Source: Desulfobaccales bacterium (GTDB lineage: Bacteria > Desulfobacterota > Desulfobaccia > Desulfobaccales > 0-14-0-80-60-11). Taken from it: a stretch of DNA of 34,867 bases. The DNA is taken from assembly GCA_037481655.1 (NCBI GenBank), contig JBBFLF010000027.1, forward strand, positions 1-34,867, written 5' to 3'. Every line of letters begins with the position of its first letter. Positions within the stretch are counted from its first letter, which is position 1. The notes below the pieces were generated by a model. It had not been told where the DNA came from. It was given only the letters and a program-made list of their open reading frames with translations, and did no database searches. The translations under genes were made by a program, and so were the position numbers. This document shows, in pieces, positions 20,295-29,629 of this stretch.

Positions 20295-21347
20295 ATGAAG
20301 ACATGGCGAGGTCTGGCTTTGGCAGTGCTGCTGGCGGCGGCTTCCGGCTGCGCCGCCTATCCCAACGTCTACTACCCCGGCGGCTATGGTGGCTATGGCG
20401 GCTACAGCGGCTATGGCGGTTACCCCTATGGGAGCGCCGCCCCGTACGGCGGTTACGGGGGCTATGGCTATGAGGCCTACCCCTACAGCGCCTCGCCTTA
20501 TGCTTACGGCGGCTCCCCCTATTACGGCTCCGGCGGGGTGGCGGTGCCGGTGCCGGTACCCGTGCCCCAGCCGGTGCCGGACTCCGGCTACTACTCCGGT
20601 AATTACCACAGCGGCAGCAATTACGGCACCTATCCCCGGAGATACAGCCGGCGCTATCCAGGTGAGGTGACCCCGCCGGCGGAGACTGACGGCACCACCC
20701 CCTCCTCCGACCAGCAGGCCCGGGAGCGCTGGCGGGAGCGGTGGCAGCGCCAGCACGACAATGCCACCCCCGGCACTACCCCTAGCCCAGGGAGCGGCAG
20801 CAACACTCCGGGAACTTCCCAGCAGCCGCCGTCTTCCCCGCAGATGCAGGCCCTTAGGGAGCGTTTTCAGCAGCAGCAACAGCAGCGCCTCAACGCCGGC
20901 GATAGCTCCCAGAATCTGCCCGGCAGCACCCCGGGAGGAACCCTAAGCCGCCAGTTCCCGTCCGGCTCCTCGGGTTTTCAGCCCCCGACGTCCGGTCAGA
21001 ACCGCTCCACCCTGGGGCCGACCCCGCCATCCGGCCTCACCGGCCCGGGGATGCGCTCCGGCGGCATGATGCCCGGCAGCATGCCGCGGCCCAGCACCAT
21101 GCCACCCACCGGCGGCCTGAGGTCCGGGGGGAGTGCCCCCATGATGGGGAGTGCCCCCATGATGCGGACCGCCCCGTCGGCGCCGTCCCCCATGCGGGCG
21201 CCTTCGTCGGCCCCGGTAATGCGGGCCCCGGCTCCCACAGCGCCCAGAACCATGGCGGCTCCCTCCGGCGCCGCGCCCCGGACCGCCGCTCCGGCCCCCT
21301 CCGGCAGCAACCGGGGCACTGCCCGGTGGGGAGGACAGCCGCAATAG
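20295..21347 (+). CDS. Low-complexity lipoprotein, 350 aa
   Basis: A 350-residue protein with a signal peptide ending in Ala-Ala-Ser-Gly-Cys (Cys near residue 19), so it is predicted to be lipidated. The mature protein is almost entirely low complexity: Tyr-Gly-Gly repeats (about 25-85), a Val/Pro stretch, a short charged segment with Arg-Trp-Arg-Glu-Arg-Trp, a Gln-rich run, and a Pro/Ser/Ala/Met-rich tail with repeated Ala-Pro-Met-Met. It has no catalytic domain. Such sequences are likely disordered surface or matrix material. AAGGAG is 6 bases before the ATG at 20295. It probably shares a transcript with the Gly-zipper lipoprotein and ends at 21405-21444. I do not recognise a family. Confidence 0.8.
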   Translation: MKTWRGLALAVLLAAASGCAAYPNVYYPGGYGGYGGYSGYGGYPYGSAAPYGGYGGYGYEAYPYSASPYAYGGSPYYGSGGVAVPVPVPVPQPVPDSGYYSGNYHSGSNYGTYPRRYSRRYPGEVTPPAETDGTTPSSDQQARERWRERWQRQHDNATPGTTPSPGSGSNTPGTSQQPPSSPQMQALRERFQQQQQQRLNAGDSSQNLPGSTPGGTLSRQFPSGSSGFQPPTSGQNRSTLGPTPPSGLTGPGMRSGGMMPGSMPRPSTMPPTGGLRSGGSAPMMGSAPMMRTAPSAPSPMRAPSSAPVMRAPAPTAPRTMAAPSGAAPRTAAPAPSGSNRGTARWGGQPQ

Positions 21348-21404
21348 CACGAGGTGAGCCTGGGGACCAGAAACCGGATTTCTGATCCCAGCCAAACCGA
21401 CAAG

Positions 21405-21444
21405 AACCCGGTGCCGCCATACAGGCGGTGCCGGGTTTTTCTTT
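21405..21444 (+). terminator. Rho-independent terminator after the lipoproteins
   Basis: AACCCGG-TG-CCGCC (21405-21418) pairs with GGCGG-TG-CCGGGTT (21424-21437), with tandem G-U pairs in the middle and a 5-base loop. It is followed by TTTCTTT. This is a 14-bp stem and one of the clearest terminators in the window. Confidence 0.95.
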
Positions 21445-21509
21445 GGCAATTGCCGCAGAATCGTTTAGGCTGGGGAAAATGTCCCTGGCATCCCTTGAGG
21501 GGGAGCGGC

Positions 21510-22499
21510 ATGGGAGGTTCAGCAGTACAGCCTGAGGCCCACCGGCGCCTGGAAGAGATTCCCTTGGCTGCGGTGGACTTAAGAGGCCACCCCTTCAGCC
21601 CCGGCCTGCCCCGGGACCTCGAGGCCCTGAAGGCCTCCCTCCTGACCGTGGGCCTGCTGGCGCCGCCTTATCTGCGAACGCAGGAAGACGGAGGATTTCA
21701 GGTGGTGACGGGCCTGAAACGCCTTACAGCCGCCCGGGAGCTGGGCTGGCAGACGATGCCGGCCTTTGTCCTGCCGGCCGGGACACCGGAGTTCACCTGC
21801 CTCCTCCTCTCCCTCTACGATAACGCCGCCCGCCCCCTCGACCCTTGGGAGCAGGCCTTTTATGCCGCCTGCTTGTGCCGGCACCTGCCCCAGGAGGAGG
21901 TGGTCCGCCGTTACCTCCCCGTGCTGGGGCTGGCGCCGGCTCCCCGCCTGCTCCAGCGCCTCCTAAAGGTGGCAGAGCTTCAGGACCCCTGGCCGCCTCT
22001 TATCGCCACCGGCCGCCTCTCCGTGAACGCCGCCGCCCTCCTGTCGGGCTGGCCGCCTGAGGCCCAGGCCGCCGCCTGGCCTTACTTCAGCACCCTCCCC
22101 TTGAGCCACCGCACCCAGGAGGAGTTCCTGGAAGGGGTGGAGATTCTGGCCCGGCGGCGGGGCGTGGCCCTTGCCCACCTCCTGGCGGACCCGGAGCTGG
22201 CCGGGCCGCTCACCGCCCCGGACCTGTCTCCCGCGTCCCGGGCCGAGGCGGTGCGCCGGCGCCTTAAGGAGCTGGTCTTCCCGGAGTTCAGCCGGGCAAA
22301 GCGGGCTTTTCAGGAGGGCCTGAAAGCCCTGGGCCTGGCCGGCCACCCGAAAATCCGCCTGGAGCCGCCCCCGGCCTTCGAAGGCCCGGATTTCCGGCTC
22401 ACCCTGACCTTCACCGATGCCGCCGAGCTGCAGATGCTTTTGAGCGAGGTGCAGCGCCTGGCCGCCAGCCAGGAGTTCAGCCGCCTGACCCATCTCTGA
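21510..22499 (+). CDS. Orphan ParB/Spo0J N-terminal-like protein
   Basis: A 329-residue protein. Residues about 12-85 fit the ParB/Srx N-terminal fold: a start of the form Ile-Pro-Leu-x-x-Val-Asp-Leu, then LKASLLTVGLLAPPYLR and VVTGLKRLTAARELGW, matching the ParB pattern Gly-x-Arg-Arg-x-x-Ala. The Gly-Glu-Arg-Arg nucleotide motif is Gly-Leu-Lys-Arg here, so CTP binding is doubtful. The middle is helical, as in the ParB DNA-binding region; the C-terminus is a separate alpha/beta segment. There is no ParA gene or visible parS site. GAGGGGGAGCGGC precedes the ATG, which lies past the lipoprotein terminator. It is more likely a chromosomal ParB-like regulator than a partition protein. Confidence 0.7.
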   Translation: MGGSAVQPEAHRRLEEIPLAAVDLRGHPFSPGLPRDLEALKASLLTVGLLAPPYLRTQEDGGFQVVTGLKRLTAARELGWQTMPAFVLPAGTPEFTCLLLSLYDNAARPLDPWEQAFYAACLCRHLPQEEVVRRYLPVLGLAPAPRLLQRLLKVAELQDPWPPLIATGRLSVNAAALLSGWPPEAQAAAWPYFSTLPLSHRTQEEFLEGVEILARRRGVALAHLLADPELAGPLTAPDLSPASRAEAVRRRLKELVFPEFSRAKRAFQEGLKALGLAGHPKIRLEPPPAFEGPDFRLTLTFTDAAELQMLLSEVQRLAASQEFSRLTHL

Positions 22500-22564
22500 A
22501 CCGGGGGTCCGCAGGCCGGGCCCGTCAGTGACCGGCTTCCCCCACCGCCACGGAGGGCAAAAGC

Positions 22565-23842
22565 ATGTTGGTCTTCATCAGCGATCTCCATTTTACCGAC
22601 GGCACCGCCGGCGAGCACAACCTCACCCCCCGGGCCTTTGACTATTTCTTTGATGACCTGGAAGGCATCATCAAAGACCCCCGCAACCGGGTACGGGAGC
22701 TGCACCTGGTCTTTCTGGGGGACATCTTCGACCTCCTGCGCACCACCGGCTGGTTCGGCTATCCGGAGAATGAGCGGCCCTGGGGCCAAAACCCCACCGC
22801 CATGGAGGTGCACGCCGCCACCCTCTTCGATGAGCTCACCGCCCACCCCAAAAACCGGGAGAGCTTCGCCAAGATCAGAGGGCGGCTGGCCACCCTAAAG
22901 ACGCTGGTGGACCAGGTAAGAGTGCTCTATGTGCCGGGCAACCACGACCGCCTGGTCAATCTCTCCCGGCGCCTCAGGGACAAGGCGGTTCAGGCCCTGG
23001 GGCTGACCCAGGACCCGCAAAACCGCTTCCCCCATTGGCTGGAATATCCCGACTACGGCGTCTTTGCCCGCCACGGCCATGAATACGACTATTACAACTA
23101 CGAAGGCGGCCCCGCCCAGGCCGAGGCGGATTACGATCAGGTGCCCATCGGCGATCCCATCACCACCGAGCTGGTCTCCCGCCTGCCCTTTGAGCTGGAG
23201 CGGCGTCTGCAGCTCCCCGCCCCAGACAAACAGCGCCTGGTGGCCAACTTCCAGGACATTGACAACGTGCGCCCCTTGAGCGCGGTGGTGGAGTGGCTGC
23301 TCTACCAGGTGGAGCAGCAGCCCGCCTGGCTCAAAGAGCTCATCGAGGACGTGGTGGACGACTGCATCCGGGCCTTCTACCGGCTGGACTTTGTGAAAAG
23401 GTGGTTCGACCGCCACGACAAGTGGCTGGACCCCTTCGACAAGGCGGACCAGATCCAGATGGCCCTCTTCATTCTCGAGAAATTCAAGGTCTTTTCCCTG
23501 GACAAACTCTGGTCTCTGGCCAGCCGGGCCAAAGGGGCGCTCATGAAGGACGACCTCCTGGCGGCGGCCCCCGAGGAGGCGGCTCTGAGGGACCCCCGCT
23601 TCCGCTTCGTGGTTTACGGCCATACCCATGACCCCCTGGTGGTCCCTCTCCGACGGCGCTTCCAGCAGGAGCAGCTCTATCTCAATACCGGCACCTGGCG
23701 GGCCCGCCACCAGAAAGCCATGCTGGACGCCAGCTTCGTCAGTTGGAAAAACCTCACCTACGTCATCTTCTTCCGGCCGGAGGAACGCCCCGGACGCCAG
23801 GCCCTCTTCGAGACCTGGACCGGCACCCTGAAGGAGGTTTGA
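22565..23842 (+). CDS. Calcineurin-like metallophosphoesterase
   Basis: A 425-residue phosphoesterase. It shows all the metal-binding motifs in order: SDLHFTDG at residues 6-13, [10 protein letters not shown] near 50, VPGNHDRL near 122, RHGHEYDY near 168, and VYGHTHDP near 355. It has no signal peptide. A long helical insert (about 185-340) separates the fourth and fifth motifs, making it longer than the usual 250-300 residues of LpxH-type enzymes. The substrate is unknown; LpxH-like or nucleotide substrates are both possible. GGAGGG lies about 8 bases before the ATG, 65 bases after the ParB-like gene. Co-transcription with that gene is likely. Confidence 0.85.
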   Translation: MLVFISDLHFTDGTAGEHNLTPRAFDYFFDDLEGIIKDPRNRVRELHLVFLGDIFDLLRTTGWFGYPENERPWGQNPTAMEVHAATLFDELTAHPKNRESFAKIRGRLATLKTLVDQVRVLYVPGNHDRLVNLSRRLRDKAVQALGLTQDPQNRFPHWLEYPDYGVFARHGHEYDYYNYEGGPAQAEADYDQVPIGDPITTELVSRLPFELERRLQLPAPDKQRLVANFQDIDNVRPLSAVVEWLLYQVEQQPAWLKELIEDVVDDCIRAFYRLDFVKRWFDRHDKWLDPFDKADQIQMALFILEKFKVFSLDKLWSLASRAKGALMKDDLLAAAPEEAALRDPRFRFVVYGHTHDPLVVPLRRRFQQEQLYLNTGTWRARHQKAMLDASFVSWKNLTYVIFFRPEERPGRQALFETWTGTLKEV

Positions 23843-23902
23843 AATAAGGGAATGGAATGCGACGACTCTCCGGAGTATCCGTGAAATGCCTTTCCCTAAT
23901 AA

Positions 23903-23957
23903 GGGATTGGGGGAGGGGGTAAGGGGCCACCGCCCCTTAGCCCCCTCCCCAACCCCG
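23903..23957. repeat. G-rich palindromic element, second copy
   Basis: GGGATTGGGGGAGGGGG-TAAGGGG is followed by a near-complementary arm ending near 23957, giving an almost perfect 23-bp hairpin with a CACC loop. The sequence TTGGGGGAGGGGGTAAGG (23907-23924) is identical to the element at 17547. Four G runs at 23903-23926 also make a G-quadruplex motif. It lies 67 bases before the DUF255 start. Confidence 0.75.
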
Positions 23958-24023
23958 ATCTGCCTTGACTTGATGGGGAAACAGTTTAACTTGGAAGAAA
24001 TTGGTTCCATAAAGGATGCGATC

Positions 24024-26114
24024 ATGAGCACTCCCCGGCAGCCCAACCGTTTGGCCCAGGCCACCAGCCCGTATTTGCGGCAGCACATGTACAACCCGGT
24101 GGATTGGTACCCCTGGGGCGAGGAGGCCCTGGAGCGGGCCCGGCGGGAGGACAAGCCCATCTTTCTCTCCATCGGCTATTCCACCTGCCATTGGTGCCAC
24201 GTCATGGCCCACGAATGCTTCGAGAACCCGGAGATCGCCGCCCTGATGAACGAGCATTTCATCAACATCAAGGTGGACCGGGAGGAGCGCCCGGATCTGG
24301 ACGAGACCTATATGACCGCGGTGCAGCTCCTCACCGGCCGGGGCGGCTGGCCCATGAGCGTCTTCCTCACCCCGGACCTCAAGCCTTTCTATGCCGGCAC
24401 CTATTTCCCGCCGGAGGACCGCCCGGGCCTGCCCGCTTTCCCTCGGCTTTTGCAGGCCCTGGCCAAGAGCTACCGGGAAAACCGCCAGGTGGTGGACAAG
24501 CTCACCACCGAGGTGACGGAGCGCCTGAAATTGGTGGCCACCCTCCCCGGGGAGACCCGGGAAGCGGAGGTGGGGGCGCTCACAGAGGCCGCCCATCGGC
24601 TCCTGCAGGAGTTTGACCCCGATTATGGCGGTTTCGGCGGGGCCCCCAAATTCCCCCGACCCCTGGAGCTGGGCTATCTCTTGACTTTTGCCCGGCTCTA
24701 CGGTGATGAGGCCGCCCGGCAGGTGGTGTCCGTGAGCCTCACCCACATGGCCCGAGGCGGCCTCTATGACCAGGTGGGGGGCGGCTTCCACCGCTACTGC
24801 GTGGACCGGGAGTGGGTGGTGCCCCATTTCGAGAAGATGCTCTATGACAATGCCCTGCTTGCGCCTTTGTATCTGGCGGATTACCAACTGAGCGGCAGTC
24901 TCTTCTCCCGGCGCATCGCCCAGGAGACCCTGGAGTGGGTGCTCCGGGACTGCCTGGCCCCCGAAGGCGCCTTTTATGCCGCCTGGGACGCGGACAGCGA
25001 GGGGGTGGAGGGCAAGTTCTACGTCTTTTCCTGGGAGGAGTTCCGTCAGGCCATGGGCCCGGAGCTCCTGGATCTGGCCGCCACCGCCTTCGGGGTCACC
25101 CGGAAGGGGAATTTCGAGGGGAAAAATGTCCTCACCCGGCCCGTGAGCGACGCCGAGCTGGCGGAGGGCTTCGGGCTCACGGAAGAGGAGGTGGGCCGCC
25201 GCCTGGAGGAAGCCCGGGCCCGGCTGCTGGCCTTCCGGGAGGCCCGGGTGAAACCCCATCGGGACGAGAAGATCATCGCCGCCTGGAACGGCCTGATGAT
25301 CAGCGCCCTGTGCGCCGGCGCCCAGGTTCTGGGCGAGCCGGCCTATGCTGGCCAGGCCCGGCGGGCGGCCCAGTTCCTCCTTACGGAGATGACCCGGGAA
25401 GGGCGTCTCTATCGCATTTATGCCGACGGCCGGCTGAGCGTTCCGGGGTTTCTGGATGATTACGCCGCCCTGCTCACGGCCCTTCTCGACCTCTACGAGA
25501 CGGATTTCGACCCCGCCTGGCTCAGGGAGGCCATGGAGCTGGCGGCGCGGCTGGAAGCCCTCTTTCTCGACCCGGAAGACGGCGCCTACTTCTATGTGGG
25601 GGCCGATCAGGAGTCGGTCCTGGTGCGGAGCAAAAGCGCTTACGATCAGGCGGTGCCCGGGGGCAATTCCCTGGCGGCCTTAGGCTTGTGGCGTCTGTAT
25701 CGTCTCACGGAGGAGGAGCGCTTCCTCAGCCGCTCTCAGGCCATCGTGCGGCGCTTTGTGGGAAATGCCCTGCAAAACCCCTGGGGCTTTGCGCATTTTC
25801 TCCTCACCCCCCTCCTCTCCCTGGCGCCGCCCCTGGATCTTACCCTGACAGGCCGGGGGAATGACCCCCGCACCCAGGCCCTGGTGAAGACGGTGCATGC
25901 CGCCTACCTCCCCGGCCGCCGGCTGGTGCTCAAGGACCCCCGCACGGCGGCGGAGCTCATGGCCTTGGTGCCCGCGGCCCGGTATTATGAAGAGCCCCTG
26001 GAAGGCCCGGCGGTGTACTTATGCCACCGTTACACCTGCCAGCCGCCCCTCACCGATCCCCAGGAGCTGGCGGCCCGCCTCAAGGAGCTCTTCCCCCTGC
26101 CGGAGGGCGGATGA
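24024..26114 (+). CDS. DUF255/YyaL thioredoxin-domain protein
   Basis: A 696-residue protein of the DUF255/YyaL family (relatives of human SPATA20). The N-terminal part begins [15 protein letters not shown] and is followed by [14 protein letters not shown] and a thioredoxin-like active site [10 protein letters not shown]. The central and C-terminal part is an alpha/alpha-barrel of the N-acylglucosamine 2-epimerase type, with conserved [19 protein letters not shown] and [15 protein letters not shown]. Catalytic activity of the family is not established. The ATG at 24024 fits the family's usual start; the open frame extends 46 codons upstream into the G-rich palindrome, which is not protein-like. 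AAGGA is about 8 bases before the ATG. The stop overlaps the start of the M28 peptidase gene. Confidence 0.9.
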   Translation: MSTPRQPNRLAQATSPYLRQHMYNPVDWYPWGEEALERARREDKPIFLSIGYSTCHWCHVMAHECFENPEIAALMNEHFINIKVDREERPDLDETYMTAVQLLTGRGGWPMSVFLTPDLKPFYAGTYFPPEDRPGLPAFPRLLQALAKSYRENRQVVDKLTTEVTERLKLVATLPGETREAEVGALTEAAHRLLQEFDPDYGGFGGAPKFPRPLELGYLLTFARLYGDEAARQVVSVSLTHMARGGLYDQVGGGFHRYCVDREWVVPHFEKMLYDNALLAPLYLADYQLSGSLFSRRIAQETLEWVLRDCLAPEGAFYAAWDADSEGVEGKFYVFSWEEFRQAMGPELLDLAATAFGVTRKGNFEGKNVLTRPVSDAELAEGFGLTEEEVGRRLEEARARLLAFREARVKPHRDEKIIAAWNGLMISALCAGAQVLGEPAYAGQARRAAQFLLTEMTREGRLYRIYADGRLSVPGFLDDYAALLTALLDLYETDFDPAWLREAMELAARLEALFLDPEDGAYFYVGADQESVLVRSKSAYDQAVPGGNSLAALGLWRLYRLTEEERFLSRSQAIVRRFVGNALQNPWGFAHFLLTPLLSLAPPLDLTLTGRGNDPRTQALVKTVHAAYLPGRRLVLKDPRTAAELMALVPAARYYEEPLEGPAVYLCHRYTCQPPLTDPQELAARLKELFPLPEGG

Positions 26115-27037
26115 GCCGGCAGGTCACCCCTCACGGAAGCCCTGAGCCGCCCCTGCCGGAGACCCCGGAGCGGCAGGCCATCCGGGCCCGGCTATTGCAG
26201 CACCTCACCTATCTCAGCGTCACCCTGGGGGAGCGCTCCATCTACCGGCCCAAAAACCTCCGGGCCGCCGAGGACTACGTCTTTCGTGCCTTTCAGGAGC
26301 TGGGCTATCCGGTCACCCGCCAGGTGTTCCTCTGCCAGAAGCAGGAGGTGGCCAACGTCATTGCCGGGATGGTGAAGCCTGCCGGCTACTACATCCTGGG
26401 GGCCCACTTCGACACCGTGGCCGGTTCCCCCGGGGCCGACGACAACGCCAGCGGCGTGGCGGTGATGCTGGAGGTGGCCCGCCTGGTGAAGGACATCCCC
26501 CTGCCCCGCCCTTGGGTCTTCATCGGCTTCACCACCGAGGAGCCGCCGGTCTTCGGCAGCCTGTACATGGGCTCCGACATCTATGCCCGCCGGGCCCGCC
26601 GGGAGGGCCACCGCATCCTGGGCATGCTCTGTCTGGAGAGCGTGGGCTATTTCCGCCCGGAGCCGGACACCCAGGTCATTCCGCTGCCCCTGAAATTTCT
26701 GGGCTACCCCACCACCGGCAACTTCCTGGGGCTCATCAGCGACCGGCGCTCCAAGGCCCTGATGGAGCGCCTCAAGGCGGCCCTCACCGCGGAGGGCACC
26801 CTGCCGGTGGAGACCCTGGCCGTGCCCCTGGGGGGGTATCTGGTGCCGGAGACCAGGCTGAGCGACCACGCCAATTTCTGGGACCAGGGCTACCCGGCGG
26901 TGATGCTCACCGACACCGCTTTCCTGCGCAACCCCAATTACCACACGGAGCGGGACCGCCTGGAGACCCTGAATCTCACTGCCATGGTGGAGCTCACCCT
27001 GGGCCTGGCCCGGTTTTTGCGGCAGGAGGCGGGCTGA
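26111..27037 (+). CDS. M28-family zinc aminopeptidase
   Basis: A 308-residue M28 peptidase. The five metal ligands are visible in order: His in [10 protein letters not shown], Asp in PGADDNASG, Glu-Glu in FTTEEPP, Glu in LCLESVGY, and His in NYHTERD. These bind two zinc ions and cleave the N-terminal residue from peptides. There is no signal peptide, so it acts in the cytosol unless processed otherwise. Its ATG overlaps the stop codon of the DUF255 gene (ATGA), with GGAGGGCGG just before it; the two are translationally coupled. The open frame extends upstream, but that part overlaps the previous gene. Confidence 0.9.
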   Translation: MSRQVTPHGSPEPPLPETPERQAIRARLLQHLTYLSVTLGERSIYRPKNLRAAEDYVFRAFQELGYPVTRQVFLCQKQEVANVIAGMVKPAGYYILGAHFDTVAGSPGADDNASGVAVMLEVARLVKDIPLPRPWVFIGFTTEEPPVFGSLYMGSDIYARRARREGHRILGMLCLESVGYFRPEPDTQVIPLPLKFLGYPTTGNFLGLISDRRSKALMERLKAALTAEGTLPVETLAVPLGGYLVPETRLSDHANFWDQGYPAVMLTDTAFLRNPNYHTERDRLETLNLTAMVELTLGLARFLRQEAG

Positions 27038-27170
27038 TCCTGGCCCTTGGGGAATCCGTGCTTTTCCGGTAAGCTAAGGGAAACAGAGACGGGCGTCTGC
27101 CGGGGCTATGGATGCCTAGGGAAGGTCACGACACCCCACGCCTTCCTGGCGGCGCATCGTGAGGAGTGAG

Positions 27171-28118
27171 ATGACTCAAAGGAAATTTACCGGTAAGATC
27201 CGCACCGACCCCTGGGAGAGCCTGGCCGTGGGGCCGCCCGAAGTCATGGTGGCGTTGTGGGAGGAGTTTTTGCAGGAAAAGCTCCGGGCCGGCAAGAAGA
27301 GCGGCCGTTTCCGGGTGATCCGCCGGCGCATCGAAGACGCCGCCGGTTTTCCCCGGGCGGTGCAGGGGTGGCGGGAGATGCCGCCGGAAGAGCGGGGCCG
27401 GTTCTGGCGCGGGCTTATGGAGAGCTGCGCGCAGGTCCTGGAAGAGACCCGGGAGGTCTGCGTGCGCTGCGGCGAATGTTGCGAGAAGAGCAGCCCCACC
27501 CTGCTTTTGGAGGACCTGCCCCTTCTCAGGCAGGAAGTCCTGGGTTGGGAGGAGATCATCACCCTCCCCCGGGGGGAGCAGGGCCTCTCCCGGGAGGAAA
27601 AACCCACTTTCCTGGCGGAGGAACGCCTAAAGATCCGGGAGATCCCCGGCACCCGGCAGTGCTGGTTTTACCTGGCCGCCACCCGGAGCTGCCGCATCTA
27701 CGAGCACCGGCCGGCCCAGTGCCGGCGCCAGCAGTGCTGGCAGGAGCCGCCGCCCCCCGCCTCCGAGGACTTCCTCAACCGCAGCCATCTCTTCGCGGGC
27801 GTGCCGGAGGTCTGGGAGCTCATCACCGCCCATGAGGAGCGCTGCCACCGGGAGAAGGTGCGCCGGGCGGTGGCAGCGCTGCAGCAGGGGGATGAGACGG
27901 CCGCCGAGAGCCTCTTTGAGGCCCTGCACTTCGACCATTACCTCCGGGAGATGCTGACCAGGGAATGGGGGCTTTCTCCAGCGGCCACGGAACTTCTCTT
28001 GGGCCGGCCCCTCACCACCTTCTTGAGCGGGCTCGGCATCCGGGCCACCCTGACCCCGGAGGGCGTCTTCCGCCTGGAGCCCAAAGAAAGCCGCTGTCAG
28101 GCAGACATCGTGCTCTGA
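27171..28118 (+). CDS. YkgJ-family Cys-cluster protein
   Basis: A 315-residue protein with the YkgJ/CxxCxxCC zinc- or iron-chelating domain: CVRCGECCEKSSP near residues 102-114, a following Leu-rich loop, and CRIYEHRPAQCRRQQC near 180-195. Both clusters match the family pattern Cys-x2-Cys-x2-Cys-Cys...Cys-x-Ile-Tyr-x-x-Arg-Pro-x-x-Cys-Arg. An N-terminal helical segment (about 1-100) and a C-terminal helical region flank it, so it is longer than stand-alone YkgJ proteins. The function is not established; it is probably a metal- or Fe-S-binding protein. GAGGAG precedes the ATG by 4 bases. It is convergent with EngB. Confidence 0.85.
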   Translation: MTQRKFTGKIRTDPWESLAVGPPEVMVALWEEFLQEKLRAGKKSGRFRVIRRRIEDAAGFPRAVQGWREMPPEERGRFWRGLMESCAQVLEETREVCVRCGECCEKSSPTLLLEDLPLLRQEVLGWEEIITLPRGEQGLSREEKPTFLAEERLKIREIPGTRQCWFYLAATRSCRIYEHRPAQCRRQQCWQEPPPPASEDFLNRSHLFAGVPEVWELITAHEERCHREKVRRAVAALQQGDETAAESLFEALHFDHYLREMLTREWGLSPAATELLLGRPLTTFLSGLGIRATLTPEGVFRLEPKESRCQADIVL

Positions 28119-28142
28119 GGCCGAGGCGGCTTAGGCCGCCCC

Positions 28143-28745
28143 TCAGGAGCGCAGAGCCGTAAGCAGTCGGTTCCAGAGGCGGTCCCGGCCCTCCCGGCTG
28201 AGGGCGGAAAACCACACCAGCTCCGCCGCCGTCACCCCGAAGGGGCTCAAGGCCTGGGCGATCTCCCGGGCGGCCTGGGCCCGTTCCCCGGCCTTGAGCT
28301 TGTCCGCCTTGGTGAGCACCGGGATGACGGTGCGGCCCCAGCCGGTGAGCCTCTCCCAGAGAAACATCTCCTCCGCCTCCGGCCGCCGCCGGGGATCCTG
28401 CAAAAAGACCACCGCTTTCAGGCTGCGCCGGGTCTGGAAGTACGTCAGGATCAGCTCCCCCCAGCGGGCCTGCTGCGCCCGGGAGACCTGGGCGTAGCCG
28501 TAGCCCGGCAGGTCCACGAAATACCAGGCGTCGTTCACCCGGTAAAAGTTGAGGGCCTGGGTGCAGCCCGGCCGCCGGCTCACCCTGACCAGCCCCTTGC
28601 GGCCCAGGAGGCAGTTGATGAGGGAGGACTTGCCCACATTGGAGCGCCCCAGGAAGGCCGCCTCCGGGAGCGACGGGCCGGGGAGCTGCTCCGGCCGATG
28701 CACGCTTAAGACAAACTCCGCCTGGGTGATCTTGGGAATGGCCAT
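28143..28745 (-). CDS. engB: EngB/YsxC ribosome-biogenesis GTPase
   Basis: A 200-residue TRAFAC GTPase. The G motifs are clear: G1 GRSNVGKSSLIN near residue 32, G3 DLPGYGYAQVSR near 78, G4 TKADK near 145, and the Ser-Ala-Leu G5 segment. The length is normal for EngB (about 200 residues). It assists late assembly of the large ribosomal subunit. Its neighbour PlsC begins about 130 bases away on the other strand. A short GC dyad of about 6 bp lies at the junction with the convergent Cys-cluster gene but has no U-tract. Confidence 0.95.
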   Translation of the reverse strand: MAIPKITQAEFVLSVHRPEQLPGPSLPEAAFLGRSNVGKSSLINCLLGRKGLVRVSRRPGCTQALNFYRVNDAWYFVDLPGYGYAQVSRAQQARWGELILTYFQTRRSLKAVVFLQDPRRRPEAEEMFLWERLTGWGRTVIPVLTKADKLKAGERAQAAREIAQALSPFGVTAAELVWFSALSREGRDRLWNRLLTALRS

Positions 28746-28873
28746 AAGGGCTTCCCCTCCCCTTTCCCTCCTTGACTCCTGCCGGGAAATGGCCGCCGGA
28801 AACCGGGAGCCGGCTCGCCGCCATCCCCTTTCTGCCGCTTGACGCCCCCGGATTTTCCAGGTAATGATAACCC

Positions 28874-29629
28874 ATGCGGGACGAGCGGCGCAGCTACTAC
28901 CGGGCCTTGAGCCTCTGGTTCCATTTCTGGCAGGTCTTTCTGGGGTTCTTCCTCTCCCTCGCCGCCATCTTCATGACCTATCTGGACCCCAGCCGGCGGC
29001 TGGCCCACCGCATCCCCCGGTTCTGGTCCATCTTTCTTCTGAAGACGGCCCGCTGTCCTATCACGGTGGAGGGCCTGGAGCATCTCAAACCCGGGGAGAA
29101 TTACGTCTTTGTGGCCAATCACCGCAGCGCCTTTGACATCTATGCCGTGTTGGCCGCCATCCCCTTCCAGTTCCTCTTCGTCGCCAAGGCCTCCCTCTTC
29201 CAGATCCCCCTCTTCGGCCAGGCCCTGGCCCGCATGGGCTATGTGGCCATCGAACGGGGCCGCCGCCAGGAGGCCATCCGCAGCCTGAATGAGGCCACCG
29301 CCAAGGTGCAGGCTGGCGCCTCCATGCTCATCTTCCCCGAGGGCACCCGGGGGACCTCCCGGGAGCTTCTGCCCTTCAAGAAGGGCGTCTTCATCATGGC
29401 CCTCAGGGCAGGCAAGCCGGTGGTGCCCATGGTCATCAACGGCACCATGCGCATCCAGCCCCCGGGGAGCTTCTTCATCCGCCCCAACCCCATCCAGGTG
29501 ATCTTCTGCCCGCCCATCGACCCCACCCGTTTCCGGCGCAAGGAAGAGCTCATGGAGGCGGTGCGCCAGGCCATCGCCGCCCGCTTCAACCCCGACTACC
29601 CCCATGCCCCCGGAAGCCTCGCCGACTGA
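28874..29629 (+). CDS. plsC: 1-acyl-sn-glycerol-3-phosphate acyltransferase
   Basis: A 251-residue PlsC-family acyltransferase. A hydrophobic N-terminal segment (about residues 16-36) anchors it in the inner membrane. The four family motifs are present: NHRSAFDIY (His-x4-Asp), a following Gly-rich block with FVAKASLFQIPLFGQALARMG, FPEGTRG, and VVPMVINGT. It adds the second acyl chain to lysophosphatidic acid in phospholipid synthesis. The 3' end overlaps the RNase J start by 26 bases, so the two are probably one operon. The ribosome-binding site is weak (AGGT). Confidence 0.93.
   Translation: MRDERRSYYRALSLWFHFWQVFLGFFLSLAAIFMTYLDPSRRLAHRIPRFWSIFLLKTARCPITVEGLEHLKPGENYVFVANHRSAFDIYAVLAAIPFQFLFVAKASLFQIPLFGQALARMGYVAIERGRRQEAIRSLNEATAKVQAGASMLIFPEGTRGTSRELLPFKKGVFIMALRAGKPVVPMVINGTMRIQPPGSFFIRPNPIQVIFCPPIDPTRFRRKEELMEAVRQAIAARFNPDYPHAPGSLAD

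Noticed and set aside
20245-20298. A 17-codon reading frame overlapping the start of the second lipoprotein
   Set aside because: The G-rich Shine-Dalgarno-like run abuts its ATG with no spacing, and its product is an unremarkable basic peptide. A coupling leader is possible but not supported.
27038-27170. Leader of the Cys-cluster gene considered as a riboswitch
   Set aside because: I could not find the conserved core of any riboswitch class I know, such as cyclic di-GMP, TPP or cobalamin. Only short dyads are present.
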